64,000 bases of DNA, taken from the NCBI RefSeq assembly GCF_035599575.1, contig NZ_CP141179.1, forward strand, positions 3,633,001 through 3,697,000, given 5' to 3'. Shown piece by piece: positions 24,877-33,982 of this stretch. Each line of letters begins with the position of its first letter. Positions within the stretch are counted from its first letter, which is position 1. Origin of the DNA: Roseovarius sp. Pro17. Lineage in GTDB: Bacteria > Pseudomonadota > Alphaproteobacteria > Rhodobacterales > Rhodobacteraceae. Below the pieces are notes generated by a model, which saw nothing but the letters and a program-made list of their open reading frames with translations, did not search any database and had not been told where the DNA came from. A program made the position numbers and the translations under genes.

Positions 24877-26271
24877 TCAGGCGGCTTTCATCTTGCCCTC
24901 AGCCTTCAGTTGCTTGTGCGTGAGGTCCAGCGCCTTCCACGCACGCTCGACCAGCGTGTCCATCTCGCCATCCGTGATGACCAGCGGGGGCGAGATGATC
25001 ATGCGATCCCCGACGTGCCGCATGATCAGTCCGTTCTGGAAACAATGCTCGCGGCAGATCAGACCGACATCGCCCTCGTCCCCGGCAAAGGCGGCACGGC
25101 TGGACGCGTCCGGTGTCAGCACGATGGACCCCATCATGCCAATGGTCGTCGCCTCGCCTACCAGCGGGTGATCGCCAAGGCCGCCCCACTTATTCGCGAG
25201 GTAAGCAGCGGAATGGTTGGCAACGCGGTCGACGATGCCTTCCTCCTCGAGGATACGCAGATTTTCCAGCGCCACAGCGCACGTCATCGGGTGGCCCGAA
25301 TAGGTGTAGCCATGCGCGAATTCGCAATTGTTGATAACTTCAGCCACCTCATCGCACACGATAGACGCTCCGATGGGCGCGTAGCCACTGCTCAGGCCCT
25401 TCGCCACAGTCATGATATGCGGGCGGATGTTTAGAGTATCGCTACCGAACCATGTGCCGGTCCGACCGAACCCACAAATCACCTCATCCGCGATCAGCAG
25501 GATTTCGTACTTGTCGCAGATGCGCTGAATTTCGGGCCAGTAAGTGCTGGGCGGAATGACGACACCACCAGCGCCCTGAATCGGCTCGGCGATAAAGGCT
25601 GCGACGCGGCTCTCGCCCAGTTTCTCGATCTTCTTTTCCAACTGGCGCGCCCGCTCCAGCCCGAATTCCTCGGGGGACATGTCGCCGCCCTCGGCCCACC
25701 AATGCGGCTGGTCAATATGGCAGATATCGGGGATCGGCAGGCCGCCCTGCTCATGCATATAGGTCATACCGCCCAGGCTGCCGCTACCCATCGAAGAGCC
25801 GTGATAGGCGTTCTTGCGGCTGATGATGACGTTCTTTTCCGGCTTGCCCTTTTCTGCCCAGTAAGTGCGCACCATGCGGATATTGGTGTCATTCGCCTCT
25901 GACCCGGAGCCGGCGAAAAACACGTGGTTCAGATCGCGCGGCGCCAACTCGGCCAGCTTTTTCGACAGGGCGATGGCGGGGACATGCGTGGTCTGAAAAA
26001 ACGTGTTGTAATATGGCAGCTCGCGCATCTGGCGCGATGCGGCGTCGGCCAACTCATCGCGGCCATAGCCGATATTGACGCACCACAGGCCCGCCATCGC
26101 ATCAAGGTAGTCGTTGCCGTCACTGTCGGTCAGCGTCACACCCTTGGCGCGGGTAATGACGCGCGCGCCTTTTTGTTCCAGTTCACCACCATGCGTGAAG
26201 GGGTGCAGGTGGTGAGCGGCATCCAGCGCCTGAAGTTCGGCTGTGGGCAGATGGTTGGTAATCATGTTCAT
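24877..26271 (-). CDS. spuC: Class III aminotransferase, putrescine-pyruvate (SpuC) type
   Basis: 464 residues. Blocks: HHLHPFTHGGELEQKG, DAMAGLWCVNIGYGRDEL, FAGSGSEANDTNIRMVR, NAYHGSSMGSGSLGG, LLIADEVICGFGRTGTWFGS and PLP lysine in TVAKGLSSGYAPIGAS. This pattern fits the SpuC/omega-aminotransferase group that moves the amino group of putrescine or cadaverine to pyruvate. A GntR gene and the potFGHI importer lie just upstream, which favours putrescine. Start at 26271 (MNMITNHL) chosen by homology. A GntR-operator-like palindrome is 61 bases upstream. Confidence 0.83.
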   Translation of the reverse strand: MNMITNHLPTAELQALDAAHHLHPFTHGGELEQKGARVITRAKGVTLTDSDGNDYLDAMAGLWCVNIGYGRDELADAASRQMRELPYYNTFFQTTHVPAIALSKKLAELAPRDLNHVFFAGSGSEANDTNIRMVRTYWAEKGKPEKNVIISRKNAYHGSSMGSGSLGGMTYMHEQGGLPIPDICHIDQPHWWAEGGDMSPEEFGLERARQLEKKIEKLGESRVAAFIAEPIQGAGGVVIPPSTYWPEIQRICDKYEILLIADEVICGFGRTGTWFGSDTLNIRPHIMTVAKGLSSGYAPIGASIVCDEVAEVINNCEFAHGYTYSGHPMTCAVALENLRILEEEGIVDRVANHSAAYLANKWGGLGDHPLVGEATTIGMMGSIVLTPDASSRAAFAGDEGDVGLICREHCFQNGLIMRHVGDRMIISPPLVITDGEMDTLVERAWKALDLTHKQLKAEGKMKAA

Positions 26272-26331
26272 GGGCTGACCTTTCGTTGCTGGTAGGCGGC
26301 GTGCGGCGACGGTGTGCAATAAGTGCGTCAG

Positions 26332-26345
26332 AATATGATCAAATT
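26332..26345. promoter_or_regulatory. Candidate GntR operator in front of the aminotransferase
   Basis: AATATGATCAAATT overlaps the gntR stop codon and lies about 60 bases upstream of the aminotransferase start. It matches the palindrome at 27137-27150, in front of potF, at 13 of 14 positions. Both flank the GntR gene. Confidence 0.5.
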
Positions 26346-27048
26346 ATTCCTTGTCAATCGAATCACCTGATGCCGCCGCTGTCTGCAATGACGCACGAAG
26401 CTGATCCATCCCCTGACGCACGTCAGCCCGGATTGCTGCCGCGGCAGCATCGGCGTCACCAGCCTGCATGGCGACGATGGTGTCCTTATGATTGTCCGGC
26501 AGGTTCTGTGTGCCCAGCCGCCCGCACAACACCCGCATCGACGGCCCGTATCGCAGCCAGAGTCCCTCCGCGAGATCGGTCAGAATGGGCGAACGCGCCA
26601 GTTTGTAAATATAGACGTGAAACTGATGATTGAGATGTAGATAAGCACGCAGATCGCCCTGACCGATTGCACCGTCCAGCGCGCCGTCCAGATGCGTAAG
26701 CTCGGCGATGTCAGCCGCCGTGACATGCTTTACCGCCTGTCGCGTCAGATAGGGGTCCAGCCATTCGCGTGCGATGATGATCTCGCCGATGTCGGCGGCG
26801 CTCAGAAGCGGAACGCACACCCGCCGATTGCCCTGCAATTCCAGCGCCCCCTGCGAGATCAGCCGCCGAATCGCCTCGCGCACCGGGGTCATCCCGACGC
26901 TCAACCGCTCGATCAACCCTTGTATCGTCACGGCCTGACCGGGTGCTAGATCCCCATAAAGCACCATGTCGCGCAGCCTCAGGTAGACTTGCGCATGTGC
27001 CGGCAATGCCGCGTCGTCGCTACTGAATTTCTGGGCAAGGTGCTGCAT
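26344..27048 (-). CDS. GntR-family regulator with FCD domain
   Basis: 234 residues. The N-terminal winged helix spans about 18-85 (VYLRLRDMVLYGDLAPGQAV, then SVGMTPVREAIRRLISQGALE). The C-terminal all-helical FCD effector domain (95-220) includes HLNHQFHVYIYKLARSPIL. It is divergent from potF and upstream of the aminotransferase, so it very likely controls both, probably as a repressor relieved by a polyamine-derived acid. Its frame begins one base from the start of the potF-side frame; the ATG at 27048 gives the full domain. Confidence 0.9.
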   Translation of the reverse strand: MQHLAQKFSSDDAALPAHAQVYLRLRDMVLYGDLAPGQAVTIQGLIERLSVGMTPVREAIRRLISQGALELQGNRRVCVPLLSAADIGEIIIAREWLDPYLTRQAVKHVTAADIAELTHLDGALDGAIGQGDLRAYLHLNHQFHVYIYKLARSPILTDLAEGLWLRYGPSMRVLCGRLGTQNLPDNHKDTIVAMQAGDADAAAAAIRADVRQGMDQLRASLQTAAASGDSIDKE

Positions 27049-27116
27049 GGCGCGCGACGCTCCGATGGTTTGTAATGTCCGAGGTTGCGAGTTTAACGAC
27101 CCCGTGAAAGTAATAC

Positions 27117-27130
27117 CATATTGCTATATG
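27117..27130. promoter_or_regulatory. Second inverted repeat in the gntR/potF intergenic region
   Basis: CATAT (27117-27121) and ATATG (27126-27130) around TGCT, seven bases before the 27137 palindrome. It may be part of the promoter or a second operator. AT-rich composition makes chance likely. Confidence 0.25.
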
Positions 27131-27136
27131 CGAAAA

Positions 27137-27150
27137 AATTTGATCAAATT
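27137..27150. promoter_or_regulatory. Candidate GntR operator upstream of potF
   Basis: AATTTGATCAAATT is a perfect 14-base palindrome, 44 bases upstream of the potF start in the divergent gntR-potF gap. A near copy lies in front of the aminotransferase gene at 26332-26345. Confidence 0.55.
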
Positions 27151-27193
27151 CGCGGTAGCGGCGACACGATCGCCGAACCAACGGGAGAAGAAG

Positions 27194-28279
27194 ATGAAAA
27201 CGACCATCATGACCACAACGGCGGCCCTCGCGCTGACCGTCACGACCGCCTTCGCCGAAGAGGTGCGCGTCTACAACTGGTCCGACTATATCGACGAAGC
27301 CCTGCTGGACAAGTTCCAGAATGAAACCGGTATCGACCTCATCTACGACGTCTTTGATAGCAATGAAGTGCTGGAAACTAAGATGCTGGCAGGCGGGTCA
27401 GGCTATGACGTGGTCGTGCCGACCGGCACCTTCCTGCAACGCCAGATTACTGCGGGCGCGTTCCAGAAACTGGATATGGACAAGCTGCCAAATCACGACA
27501 ATCTGTGGGACCTGATTGAAAGCCGCACGGAACAGTATGATCCAGAAAACGCTTATTCGATCAACTACATGTGGGGAACCACAGGGATCGGCGTGAACGT
27601 GGGAAAAGTGCGCGAGGCGCTGGGCGAGGATGCGCCGGTCGGCTCTCTCGATCTGATCTTCAAGCCTGAAAACATGGAGAAGCTGGCCAATTGCGGCGTG
27701 CACTTCTTGGATGCCCCTGCCGAGACGATCCCGATGGCGCTGAAATTCCTTGGCGAAGCGCCCGACAGCCATGATCCCGACGTGATCGCCAAGGTCGAAG
27801 ACGTCTACATGGCTGTGCGTCCCTATGTGCAGAAATTTCACAACAGCGAATATATCAACGCTCTGGCCAACGGCGATATCTGCGTCGCGATCGGCTGGTC
27901 CGGCGACATTCTTCAGGCGCGCGACCGCGCTTCCGAGGCCGACAATGGCGTCGAGATCGCCTTTCACGCGCCCAAGGAAGGCGCTCAGATGTGGTTCGAC
28001 CAGATGGCGATCCCAGTGGATGCACCCAACCCTGATGGTGCGCTCAAGTTCCTGAACTTCATCATGGACCCAGAGAATTCCGCCGCGGCGTCGAACTATG
28101 TCTATTATGCCAGCGGTAACAAGGCTGCGCAAAAGTATCTGGCCGAGGACGTGATCGGCGATCCGGCGATCTATCCGGACGAGGAAACGCTGAGCAATCT
28201 CTACACCACCACCCCGTTCGAGCCAAAGGTGCAGCGCGTCGTCACCCGCCTCTGGACCAAGATCAAGTCCGGCACCTGA
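27194..28279 (+). CDS. potF: Putrescine-type periplasmic binding protein
   Basis: 361 residues. The signal peptide MKTTIMTTTAALALTVTTAFA is followed by EEVRVYNWSDYIDEALLDKF, the hallmark N-terminus of PotF/SpuD proteins. Later blocks FDSNEVLETKMLAGGSGYDVVVPTG and NYMWGTTGIGVN also fit. It captures putrescine or spermidine in the periplasm for PotGHI. The start has GGAGAAGA in front. A hairpin terminator between its stop and potG probably keeps binding protein in excess. Confidence 0.95.
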   Translation: MKTTIMTTTAALALTVTTAFAEEVRVYNWSDYIDEALLDKFQNETGIDLIYDVFDSNEVLETKMLAGGSGYDVVVPTGTFLQRQITAGAFQKLDMDKLPNHDNLWDLIESRTEQYDPENAYSINYMWGTTGIGVNVGKVREALGEDAPVGSLDLIFKPENMEKLANCGVHFLDAPAETIPMALKFLGEAPDSHDPDVIAKVEDVYMAVRPYVQKFHNSEYINALANGDICVAIGWSGDILQARDRASEADNGVEIAFHAPKEGAQMWFDQMAIPVDAPNPDGALKFLNFIMDPENSAAASNYVYYASGNKAAQKYLAEDVIGDPAIYPDEETLSNLYTTTPFEPKVQRVVTRLWTKIKSGT

Positions 28280-28292
28280 CCCCGGAAACCCG

Positions 28293-28323
28293 GCCCGCGC
28301 GACATGGTTTGCGCGGGCTTTTT
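28293..28323 (+). terminator. Attenuating terminator between potF and potG
   Basis: GCCCGCGC (28293-28300), a 10-base loop, GCGCGGGC (28311-28318) and TTTTT. It is 13 bases after the potF stop and 20 before the potG start. Partial read-through would supply the membrane genes. Confidence 0.9.
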
Positions 28324-28344
28324 GACACCCGACCGGGAGCACCG

Positions 28345-29466
28345 ATGAGCCAGACCGTTTTCGAGCCGTGGAACGATCCGCAGGCCAAGCCGCTGATTCA
28401 GTTCAAGAACGTCACCAAGCGTTTCGGTGACTTTACCGCCATCGACAATCTGACGCTCGATATCTACGAACGCGAATTCTTTGCCCTTCTCGGCCCGTCG
28501 GGATGCGGCAAGACGACGATGATGCGGATGCTGGGGGGGTTCGAGAAACCGACAGAGGGCCAGATCCTGCTGGCCGGTCAGGACATGGCCCCTATCCCGC
28601 CAAACAAGCGCGCGGTGAACATGATGTTCCAGTCCTATGCGCTGTTTCCGCACCTCACGGTCTATGACAACATCGCGTTTGGCCTCAAGCGTGACAAGAA
28701 ACCCAAAGACGAGATCGCCGACCGCGTCGCGCAAATGCTGAAACTGACCCGGCTGGAAAAGTTCGCCAGGCGCAAGCCGCACCAGATCTCGGGCGGTCAG
28801 CGCCAGCGTGTCGCCCTTGCCCGCTCCCTCGCCAAAGCGCCCAGATTGCTGCTGCTGGACGAACCAATGGGCGCGCTGGATGCCAAGCTGCGTCAGGATA
28901 CCCAGTTCGAGTTGGTGGATATTCAGGAAAAAACCGGCACAACATTCGTCATCGTGACCCACGATCAGGAAGAGGCGATGACCGTCGCCACCCGCGTGGC
29001 GGTGATGGACGACGGCAAGATCATGCAGGCCGATACGCCTGCCAATATCTATGAGGCGCCAAATTCCGTCTATGTTGCCGACTTTATCGGCGACGTCACG
29101 ATCATTGAGGGCCGCGCGACCAAAAACGGGAACGGCTACGACGTCGCCTTCGCCGAAGGGCAACCGACGCTGCATGCCGAGTCGGAGACGGAATTTCAGA
29201 ACGGTCAAACCTGCCACCTAGCGATCCGGCCGGAAAAGGTGACGATCACCGCTGAGAAGCCCGACGCGCGCAACGCGCTACAGGGCAAAATCCTGGATAT
29301 CGCCTATCTGGGAAACCTCTCAACCTACCACGTCAAGCTGGAGAATGGTCAGATCATCAAGGCGCAGGCGGCCAACACCCGCCGCCTGTCGCGCCGCAGC
29401 TTCACTTGGGAGGATCCCGTCTGGCTCAGTTGGACCGATTCTGCCGGTGTGCTGTTGGAGGGATAG
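28345..29466 (+). CDS. potG: Putrescine ABC transporter ATP-binding protein
   Basis: 373 residues. Walker A GPSGCGKTT, FQSYALFPH, ISGGQRQRVALARSL, Walker B LLLLDEP and VTHDQEEA are all intact, followed by a TOBE domain with LAIRPEKV. The N-terminus carries the extra stretch (FEPWNDPQAKPLIQF) usual for PotG. The start at 28345 has GGGAG upstream. It is followed after 3 bases by potH. Confidence 0.96.
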   Translation: MSQTVFEPWNDPQAKPLIQFKNVTKRFGDFTAIDNLTLDIYEREFFALLGPSGCGKTTMMRMLGGFEKPTEGQILLAGQDMAPIPPNKRAVNMMFQSYALFPHLTVYDNIAFGLKRDKKPKDEIADRVAQMLKLTRLEKFARRKPHQISGGQRQRVALARSLAKAPRLLLLDEPMGALDAKLRQDTQFELVDIQEKTGTTFVIVTHDQEEAMTVATRVAVMDDGKIMQADTPANIYEAPNSVYVADFIGDVTIIEGRATKNGNGYDVAFAEGQPTLHAESETEFQNGQTCHLAIRPEKVTITAEKPDARNALQGKILDIAYLGNLSTYHVKLENGQIIKAQAANTRRLSRRSFTWEDPVWLSWTDSAGVLLEG

Positions 29467-29469
29467 GAT

Positions 29470-30360
29470 ATGCGCCGCATCCTTCTGATCGCCGTCCCTT
29501 ACCTGTGGCTGCTGGCCCTATTTCTGGTGCCGTTCCTGATCGTGCTCAAAATCAGCCTCAGCGACATCGCGCTGGCAATCCCACCCTATACGCCGACGCT
29601 GGATTTCTCGGCCGGATGGGACGGGATCAAAGAATTCTTTGCAAATCTCGATTTCGAGAATTTTGAGTTTCTCGCCACCGACGATCTTTATTGGAAAGCG
29701 TATCTATCATCGCTGAAAATCGCGTTCGTCGCCACGTTTCTGACCCTGCTCGTCGGTTATCCGATCGCCTATGGAATGGCTGCCGCACCCGATCACTGGC
29801 GCCCGACACTGATGATGCTGGTCATCTTGCCGTTCTGGACCAGCTTCCTGATCCGGGTCTATTCGTGGATCGGAATCCTCAGCAACGAGGGCTATCTGAA
29901 CCAGCTCCTGCTCAGCCTCGGGGTGATTTCATCGCCGCTGACAATCCTCAATACCAACATCGCGGTCTATATCGGCATCGTATATACTTACCTGCCATTC
30001 ATGATCCTGCCTATCTATGCCGCGCTGGAACGCATGGACGAATCATTGCTCGAGGCCGCCGAGGATCTGGGGTGCAGCCGCATCACCGCGTTCTGGCTGG
30101 TTACGTTTCCGCTGTCGAAAAACGGCATCATCGCGGGCTGTTTTCTGGTCTTTATCCCCACCATCGGCGAATTTGTCATTCCCTCCCTGCTGGGCGGGTC
30201 GAAAACCCTGATGATCGGCAAAGTCCTGTGGGAAGAGTTCTTTAACAACCGCGACTGGCCGGTTGCCAGTGCGGTGGCTGTGATCCTGCTGCTGATCCTG
30301 ATCATCCCGATCATCCTGTTCCAGCGCAACGAGCAGAAGCAGAGGGAGGCCGAAGGATGA
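29470..30360 (+). CDS. potH: Putrescine ABC transporter permease PotH
   Basis: 296 residues, about six membrane spans. LLPFWTSFLIRVYSWIGIL and the EAA motif LEAAEDLGCSRITAFW are typical of PotH/PotB. A periplasmic loop after span one contains TLDFSAGWDGIKEFF. It overlaps potI by 4 bases (ATGA), so the two permeases are made together. Functions as a heterodimer with PotI. Confidence 0.95.
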   Translation: MRRILLIAVPYLWLLALFLVPFLIVLKISLSDIALAIPPYTPTLDFSAGWDGIKEFFANLDFENFEFLATDDLYWKAYLSSLKIAFVATFLTLLVGYPIAYGMAAAPDHWRPTLMMLVILPFWTSFLIRVYSWIGILSNEGYLNQLLLSLGVISSPLTILNTNIAVYIGIVYTYLPFMILPIYAALERMDESLLEAAEDLGCSRITAFWLVTFPLSKNGIIAGCFLVFIPTIGEFVIPSLLGGSKTLMIGKVLWEEFFNNRDWPVASAVAVILLLILIIPIILFQRNEQKQREAEG

Positions 30361-31169
30361 GACGCGTCACATGGTTCAACGCCACCTCCCTCACGCTGGG
30401 ATTCGCATTCCTCTACCTGCCGATGGTGATCCTGATCATCTACAGCTTTAACGACAGCAAACTAGTCACTGTCTGGGCCGGGTTTTCGACCCGCTGGTAT
30501 GGTGAGTTGTTTCAGAACGAGGCGTTCCTCGATGCCGCTTGGGTCACGATCAAGGTGGCGGTCATATCGTCCTCAATCGCCACGGTCCTCGGCACGATGG
30601 CGGCGCTGGTGCTGGTGCGGGCGGGCCGGTTTTCGGGCCGAACGCTGTTTTCCGGCATGATCTATGCACCGCTCGTCATGCCCGAGGTCATCACGGGCCT
30701 GTCGCTGCTGTTGCTGTTTATCGGGCTGGATATCGACCGGGGCATCATGACCATTGTGCTAGCGCATACGACATTCTCGATGTGCTACGTGTCCGTCGTC
30801 GTGTCCTCGCGCCTCGTCAGTTTCGACCAATCACTGGAAGAGGCCGCGCTCGACCTTGGCTGCTCGCAAATGCAGGCATTCTTCCTCGTCACGCTGCCAA
30901 TCATCGCACCTGCGGTCATCTCGGGCTGGTTGCTGGCCTTCACGCTCAGCCTTGATGATCTGGTCATCGCCAGCTTTACCGCCGGGCCATCCTCGACCAC
31001 GCTGCCGATCAAGATCTGGTCGTCGATCCGCCTCGGCCTCAGCCCCGAGATCAACGCGTTGTCGACCCTCATGATCAGCGTCGTCGCGGTCGGCGTCATC
31101 ACCGCATCGCTGGTCAGCAAGCGTGCCAGCCTGAAGCGGCAGGCAGACGAGCGTGCGGCAGGCGGATGA
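30357..31169 (+). CDS. potI: Putrescine ABC transporter permease PotI
   Basis: 270 residues, six spans. Motifs: LYLPMVILIIYSFNDSK near the N-terminus, EEAALDLGCSQMQAFFLVTLP (EAA loop) and LSLDDLVIASF, all matching PotI/PotC. Overlaps potH upstream and the oxidoreductase downstream by 4 bases each, so all belong to one transcript. Confidence 0.95.
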   Translation: MRRVTWFNATSLTLGFAFLYLPMVILIIYSFNDSKLVTVWAGFSTRWYGELFQNEAFLDAAWVTIKVAVISSSIATVLGTMAALVLVRAGRFSGRTLFSGMIYAPLVMPEVITGLSLLLLFIGLDIDRGIMTIVLAHTTFSMCYVSVVVSSRLVSFDQSLEEAALDLGCSQMQAFFLVTLPIIAPAVISGWLLAFTLSLDDLVIASFTAGPSSTTLPIKIWSSIRLGLSPEINALSTLMISVVAVGVITASLVSKRASLKRQADERAAGG

Positions 31170-32491
31170 GGCGCATCTATCCGCCTCACGCCTATGGCGA
31201 GGCGCCGCGCGCCACCTGCTACTGGCCCACAACCGTAGAGGCAGAGCCGAATCCGCTCGCGCGCGGCACGTTAACGGCTGATGTGGCAATCATCGGCGCT
31301 GGGTTCACGGGGCTGTCGGCGGCGCTGCATCTGGCTGAGGATGGCGCCGACGTGATCGTGCTGGAGGCCCAAGATGTCGGCTGGGGCGCATCGGGGCGCA
31401 ACGGTGGCTTCTGCTGTCTCGGCGGATCTGCGGCGAGCGACAAGGCGCTGACCCGGCGATACGGCGAGGACGCCCGCCGCGAATTCCGCATGGCCGAACG
31501 CGACGCAGTCGAGCTGACCACCAACCTAATCCACCGGCACGCGATGCAGGTCGACCGCCACTCTGACGGCGAAACGGTGATGGCCCACACACCCGCCGCC
31601 TTCAAAGGATTCGAGGCGCGCGCGACCGAGATCGAGCGGGACTACGGTGTCACACCCACCATCGTTCCGGGTCACGAACTGTCACAAAACGGCATGACAG
31701 GGCCGTTTCATGGCGCGATGAGTACGCCGATCGGCTGTAGCCTGAATCCGATGAAGTATATCCAGGGCCTTGCTACCGCCGCGCGCGCCGCTGGCGTTCG
31801 CATTCGCGCGCGCAGTCCCGTGCAACGGATCGAACGAGGCGCCAGTTTCAACTTGCAAACGCCCGAGGCCCGCATTCAGGCGCGCCGCCTGATCGTGGCG
31901 ACCAACGGTTACAGTTCGGACGATCTGCCAGACTGGATGCGCGGGCGCTATCTACCGACGCAGTCCAACGTTTTGGTGACGCGCGAAATGACCGATAGCG
32001 AGCTGACCACCCAAGGCTGGACCACCCATCAGGCCTGCTATGACGATCGATTTTTTCTGCACTATTTCCGGCTGATGCCAAACAACAGGATGTTGTTCGG
32101 GATGCGCGGGGGCCTGTTCAGCGCGCCATGGGCCGACGAGCGGATGCATGGCAACATCCGCCAGCATTTTGAAACGATGTTTCCCGCATGGCGCCATGTC
32201 GAAACGCCCCATAGCTGGCATGGCCTGCTCAGTATTGCGCGCGATCTAACGCCTTATGTCGGGCCAATTGACACGATGCCGGGCGCGTTCACCGCCATGT
32301 CCTATCACGGCAATGGCGTGGCGATGGGTACCTACGCGGGCGCACTGTTGGCTGACCTGGTTCAGCATCGCGCGCCACGCCGCACCCATCCGCAAATCAT
32401 GCAAAACCCGCCAAAACGGTGGCCTTTGGGCCGGTTCCGGCGTGCATGGTTCTGGCCTGTCTATGCTGCAATGTGGGCGAGCGGGGCGTAG
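31166..32491 (+). CDS. puuB: FAD-dependent oxidoreductase, PuuB-like (gamma-glutamylputrescine oxidase family)
   Basis: 441 residues. The FAD-binding motif DVAIIGAGFTGLSAALHLAEDGADVIVLEA is at about 39-68, followed by WGASGRNGGFC, diagnostic of the DAO/PuuB group. C-terminal SYHGNGVAMGTYAG is also typical. The N-terminus PHAYGEAPRATCYWPTT resembles PuuB. Coupled to potI by a 4-base overlap, it should oxidise imported putrescine or its gamma-glutamyl form. No puuA-like ligase is in the window, so direct amine oxidation cannot be excluded. Confidence 0.82.
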   Translation: MRRIYPPHAYGEAPRATCYWPTTVEAEPNPLARGTLTADVAIIGAGFTGLSAALHLAEDGADVIVLEAQDVGWGASGRNGGFCCLGGSAASDKALTRRYGEDARREFRMAERDAVELTTNLIHRHAMQVDRHSDGETVMAHTPAAFKGFEARATEIERDYGVTPTIVPGHELSQNGMTGPFHGAMSTPIGCSLNPMKYIQGLATAARAAGVRIRARSPVQRIERGASFNLQTPEARIQARRLIVATNGYSSDDLPDWMRGRYLPTQSNVLVTREMTDSELTTQGWTTHQACYDDRFFLHYFRLMPNNRMLFGMRGGLFSAPWADERMHGNIRQHFETMFPAWRHVETPHSWHGLLSIARDLTPYVGPIDTMPGAFTAMSYHGNGVAMGTYAGALLADLVQHRAPRRTHPQIMQNPPKRWPLGRFRRAWFWPVYAAMWASGA

Positions 32492-32494
32492 ACG

Positions 32495-33418
32495 TTATCC
32501 CTCCGGCGTGCGTAGCGCACGGGCGCGACCCCTCCTGAGGCCCAGATGATGCTCGCGCAACACGATGGCGATGCCTGCGGCGGAGATCAGCGCAGCGCCA
32601 ACCAGCATCGGGCCCGTCGGCACCTCGTCGAATATGAAATACCCGATGCCCAGCGCGAACAGCATTGAGGCATAATCAAACGGTGCCACGACGCTGGCAT
32701 CACCGTAGCGATAGGATAAGGTCAGAAAAATCTGCGCTGCCCCGCCGATCACCCCGGCCAACACCAGCTGTATCGCTAGCCAACCGGTCGGCATGCTCCA
32801 ACCGAACGGCAGCGTCAACGCCGACAAAACCGTTGCCGTAACCGAAAAGTAAAACGCGATGGCTGCAGGATGTTCGGTCTGCACCAGTTTGCGAATGGTG
32901 ATTTGCGCGATGGCAGCAAAGGTGGCACCGATCAAAACGACGATAGCGCCCAGCATCTGAGACGCCTCGACCGGCGCGCCGCCAAACACGCTGAGTTTGG
33001 GCGCAAGGATGATCAGCACACCGACGAGCCCGACGCCAACGGCACTGATGCGGAAAACGCCTACTTTTTCACCCAGAAACAGCGCCGCAAAGATCACGAT
33101 CAACAGAGACGACGTATACCCCAGCGCCGTTACCTCGGGTAGCGGCAACAGTGCCAGACCGGCAAACATCATCGCCACGGCCAGCGTCCCGGCCACGCCC
33201 CGGCGCACATGCCCCCAGATCGATTTGACACGCAACCCGGTCGACAACTGACCCAGCATCATCAGCCAGATCACGGTCACCGGAATGGCAAAAAACGAGC
33301 GGAAGAACACCGCCTCGCCGGGCGGCACCTCGTCCGAGGCCGCCTTGATCAGCGACGACATGATGATGAACAAAATGACCGCACATAACTTGAGCGTGAT
33401 CGCCTTGACCGGCTGCAT
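32495..33418 (-). CDS. DMT-superfamily (EamA) transporter
   Basis: 307 residues with ten hydrophobic segments in two EamA repeats (about 5-135 and 150-290). The first repeat includes EAVFFRSFFAIPVTVIWLMM and the second EHPAAIAFYFSVTATVLS. Inner-membrane exporter-type permease, substrate unknown. The C-terminus is basic (REHHLGLRRGRARALR). It converges on the PuuB-like gene with only 3 bases between the stops. Upstream of it on the same strand lie msrB and msrA. Confidence 0.88.
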   Translation of the reverse strand: MQPVKAITLKLCAVILFIIMSSLIKAASDEVPPGEAVFFRSFFAIPVTVIWLMMLGQLSTGLRVKSIWGHVRRGVAGTLAVAMMFAGLALLPLPEVTALGYTSSLLIVIFAALFLGEKVGVFRISAVGVGLVGVLIILAPKLSVFGGAPVEASQMLGAIVVLIGATFAAIAQITIRKLVQTEHPAAIAFYFSVTATVLSALTLPFGWSMPTGWLAIQLVLAGVIGGAAQIFLTLSYRYGDASVVAPFDYASMLFALGIGYFIFDEVPTGPMLVGAALISAAGIAIVLREHHLGLRRGRARALRTPEG

Positions 33419-33484
33419 AGGTATGGCTCCTCTGTGCCATCCATGCAGCCGGCCTAAACCAAGGTCAAGGCCGGGCGGGCCAGC

Positions 33485-33982
33485 TTAGCTGCGGGGCAGA
33501 ACCCAGTCGGCGCGTGGGAAATGGCAGGTGTAGCCATTGGGCACACGCTGGAGGTAATCCTGATGCTCGGGCTCTGCCTCCCAGAAATCACTGACCGGCT
33601 CGACCTCGGTCACTACCTTGCCGGGCCATTTGCCGCTGGCCTCGACATCCGCAATCGTGCGCAACGCCTCGTCGTGCTGCACCTCATCGACGTAGTAGAT
33701 GGCCGAGCGATAGCTGAGCCCCACATCGTTGCCTTGCTTGTTCGGCGTTGTCGGGTCGTGGATCTGGAAAAACAGCTCGAGTATATCACGGTAGCTGATG
33801 CGCGCGGGGTCAAAGATAATTTCGATTCCCTCGGCATGGGTGCCATGGTTGCGATAAGTCGCATCCGGCACATCGCCGCCGGTATAGCCGACGCGCGTGG
33901 ACAGAACCCCATCCTTCTTGCGGATCAGATCCTCCATCCCCCAGAAACATCCACCCGCCAGAACTGCGCGCTCTTCGCTCAT
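33485..33982 (-). CDS. msrA: Peptide methionine-S-sulfoxide reductase A
   Basis: 165 residues. [14 protein letters not shown] carries the catalytic cysteine (GCFWG), then [26 protein letters not shown], and QDYL...[11 protein letters not shown] near the end supplies a likely resolving cysteine. It reduces the S-epimer of methionine sulfoxide. The ATG at 33982 overlaps the msrB stop by 4 bases, fixing the start; the longer frame upstream is a shadow of msrB. Confidence 0.96.
   Translation of the reverse strand: MSEERAVLAGGCFWGMEDLIRKKDGVLSTRVGYTGGDVPDATYRNHGTHAEGIEIIFDPARISYRDILELFFQIHDPTTPNKQGNDVGLSYRSAIYYVDEVQHDEALRTIADVEASGKWPGKVVTEVEPVSDFWEAEPEHQDYLQRVPNGYTCHFPRADWVLPRS

Noticed and set aside
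24877..26271. Duplication of the 18854-20224 aminotransferase
   Set aside because: The two share the class III fold but differ throughout (FFHPSTHL versus HHLHPFTHGG). They are paralogues of distinct subgroups, not a recent repeat.
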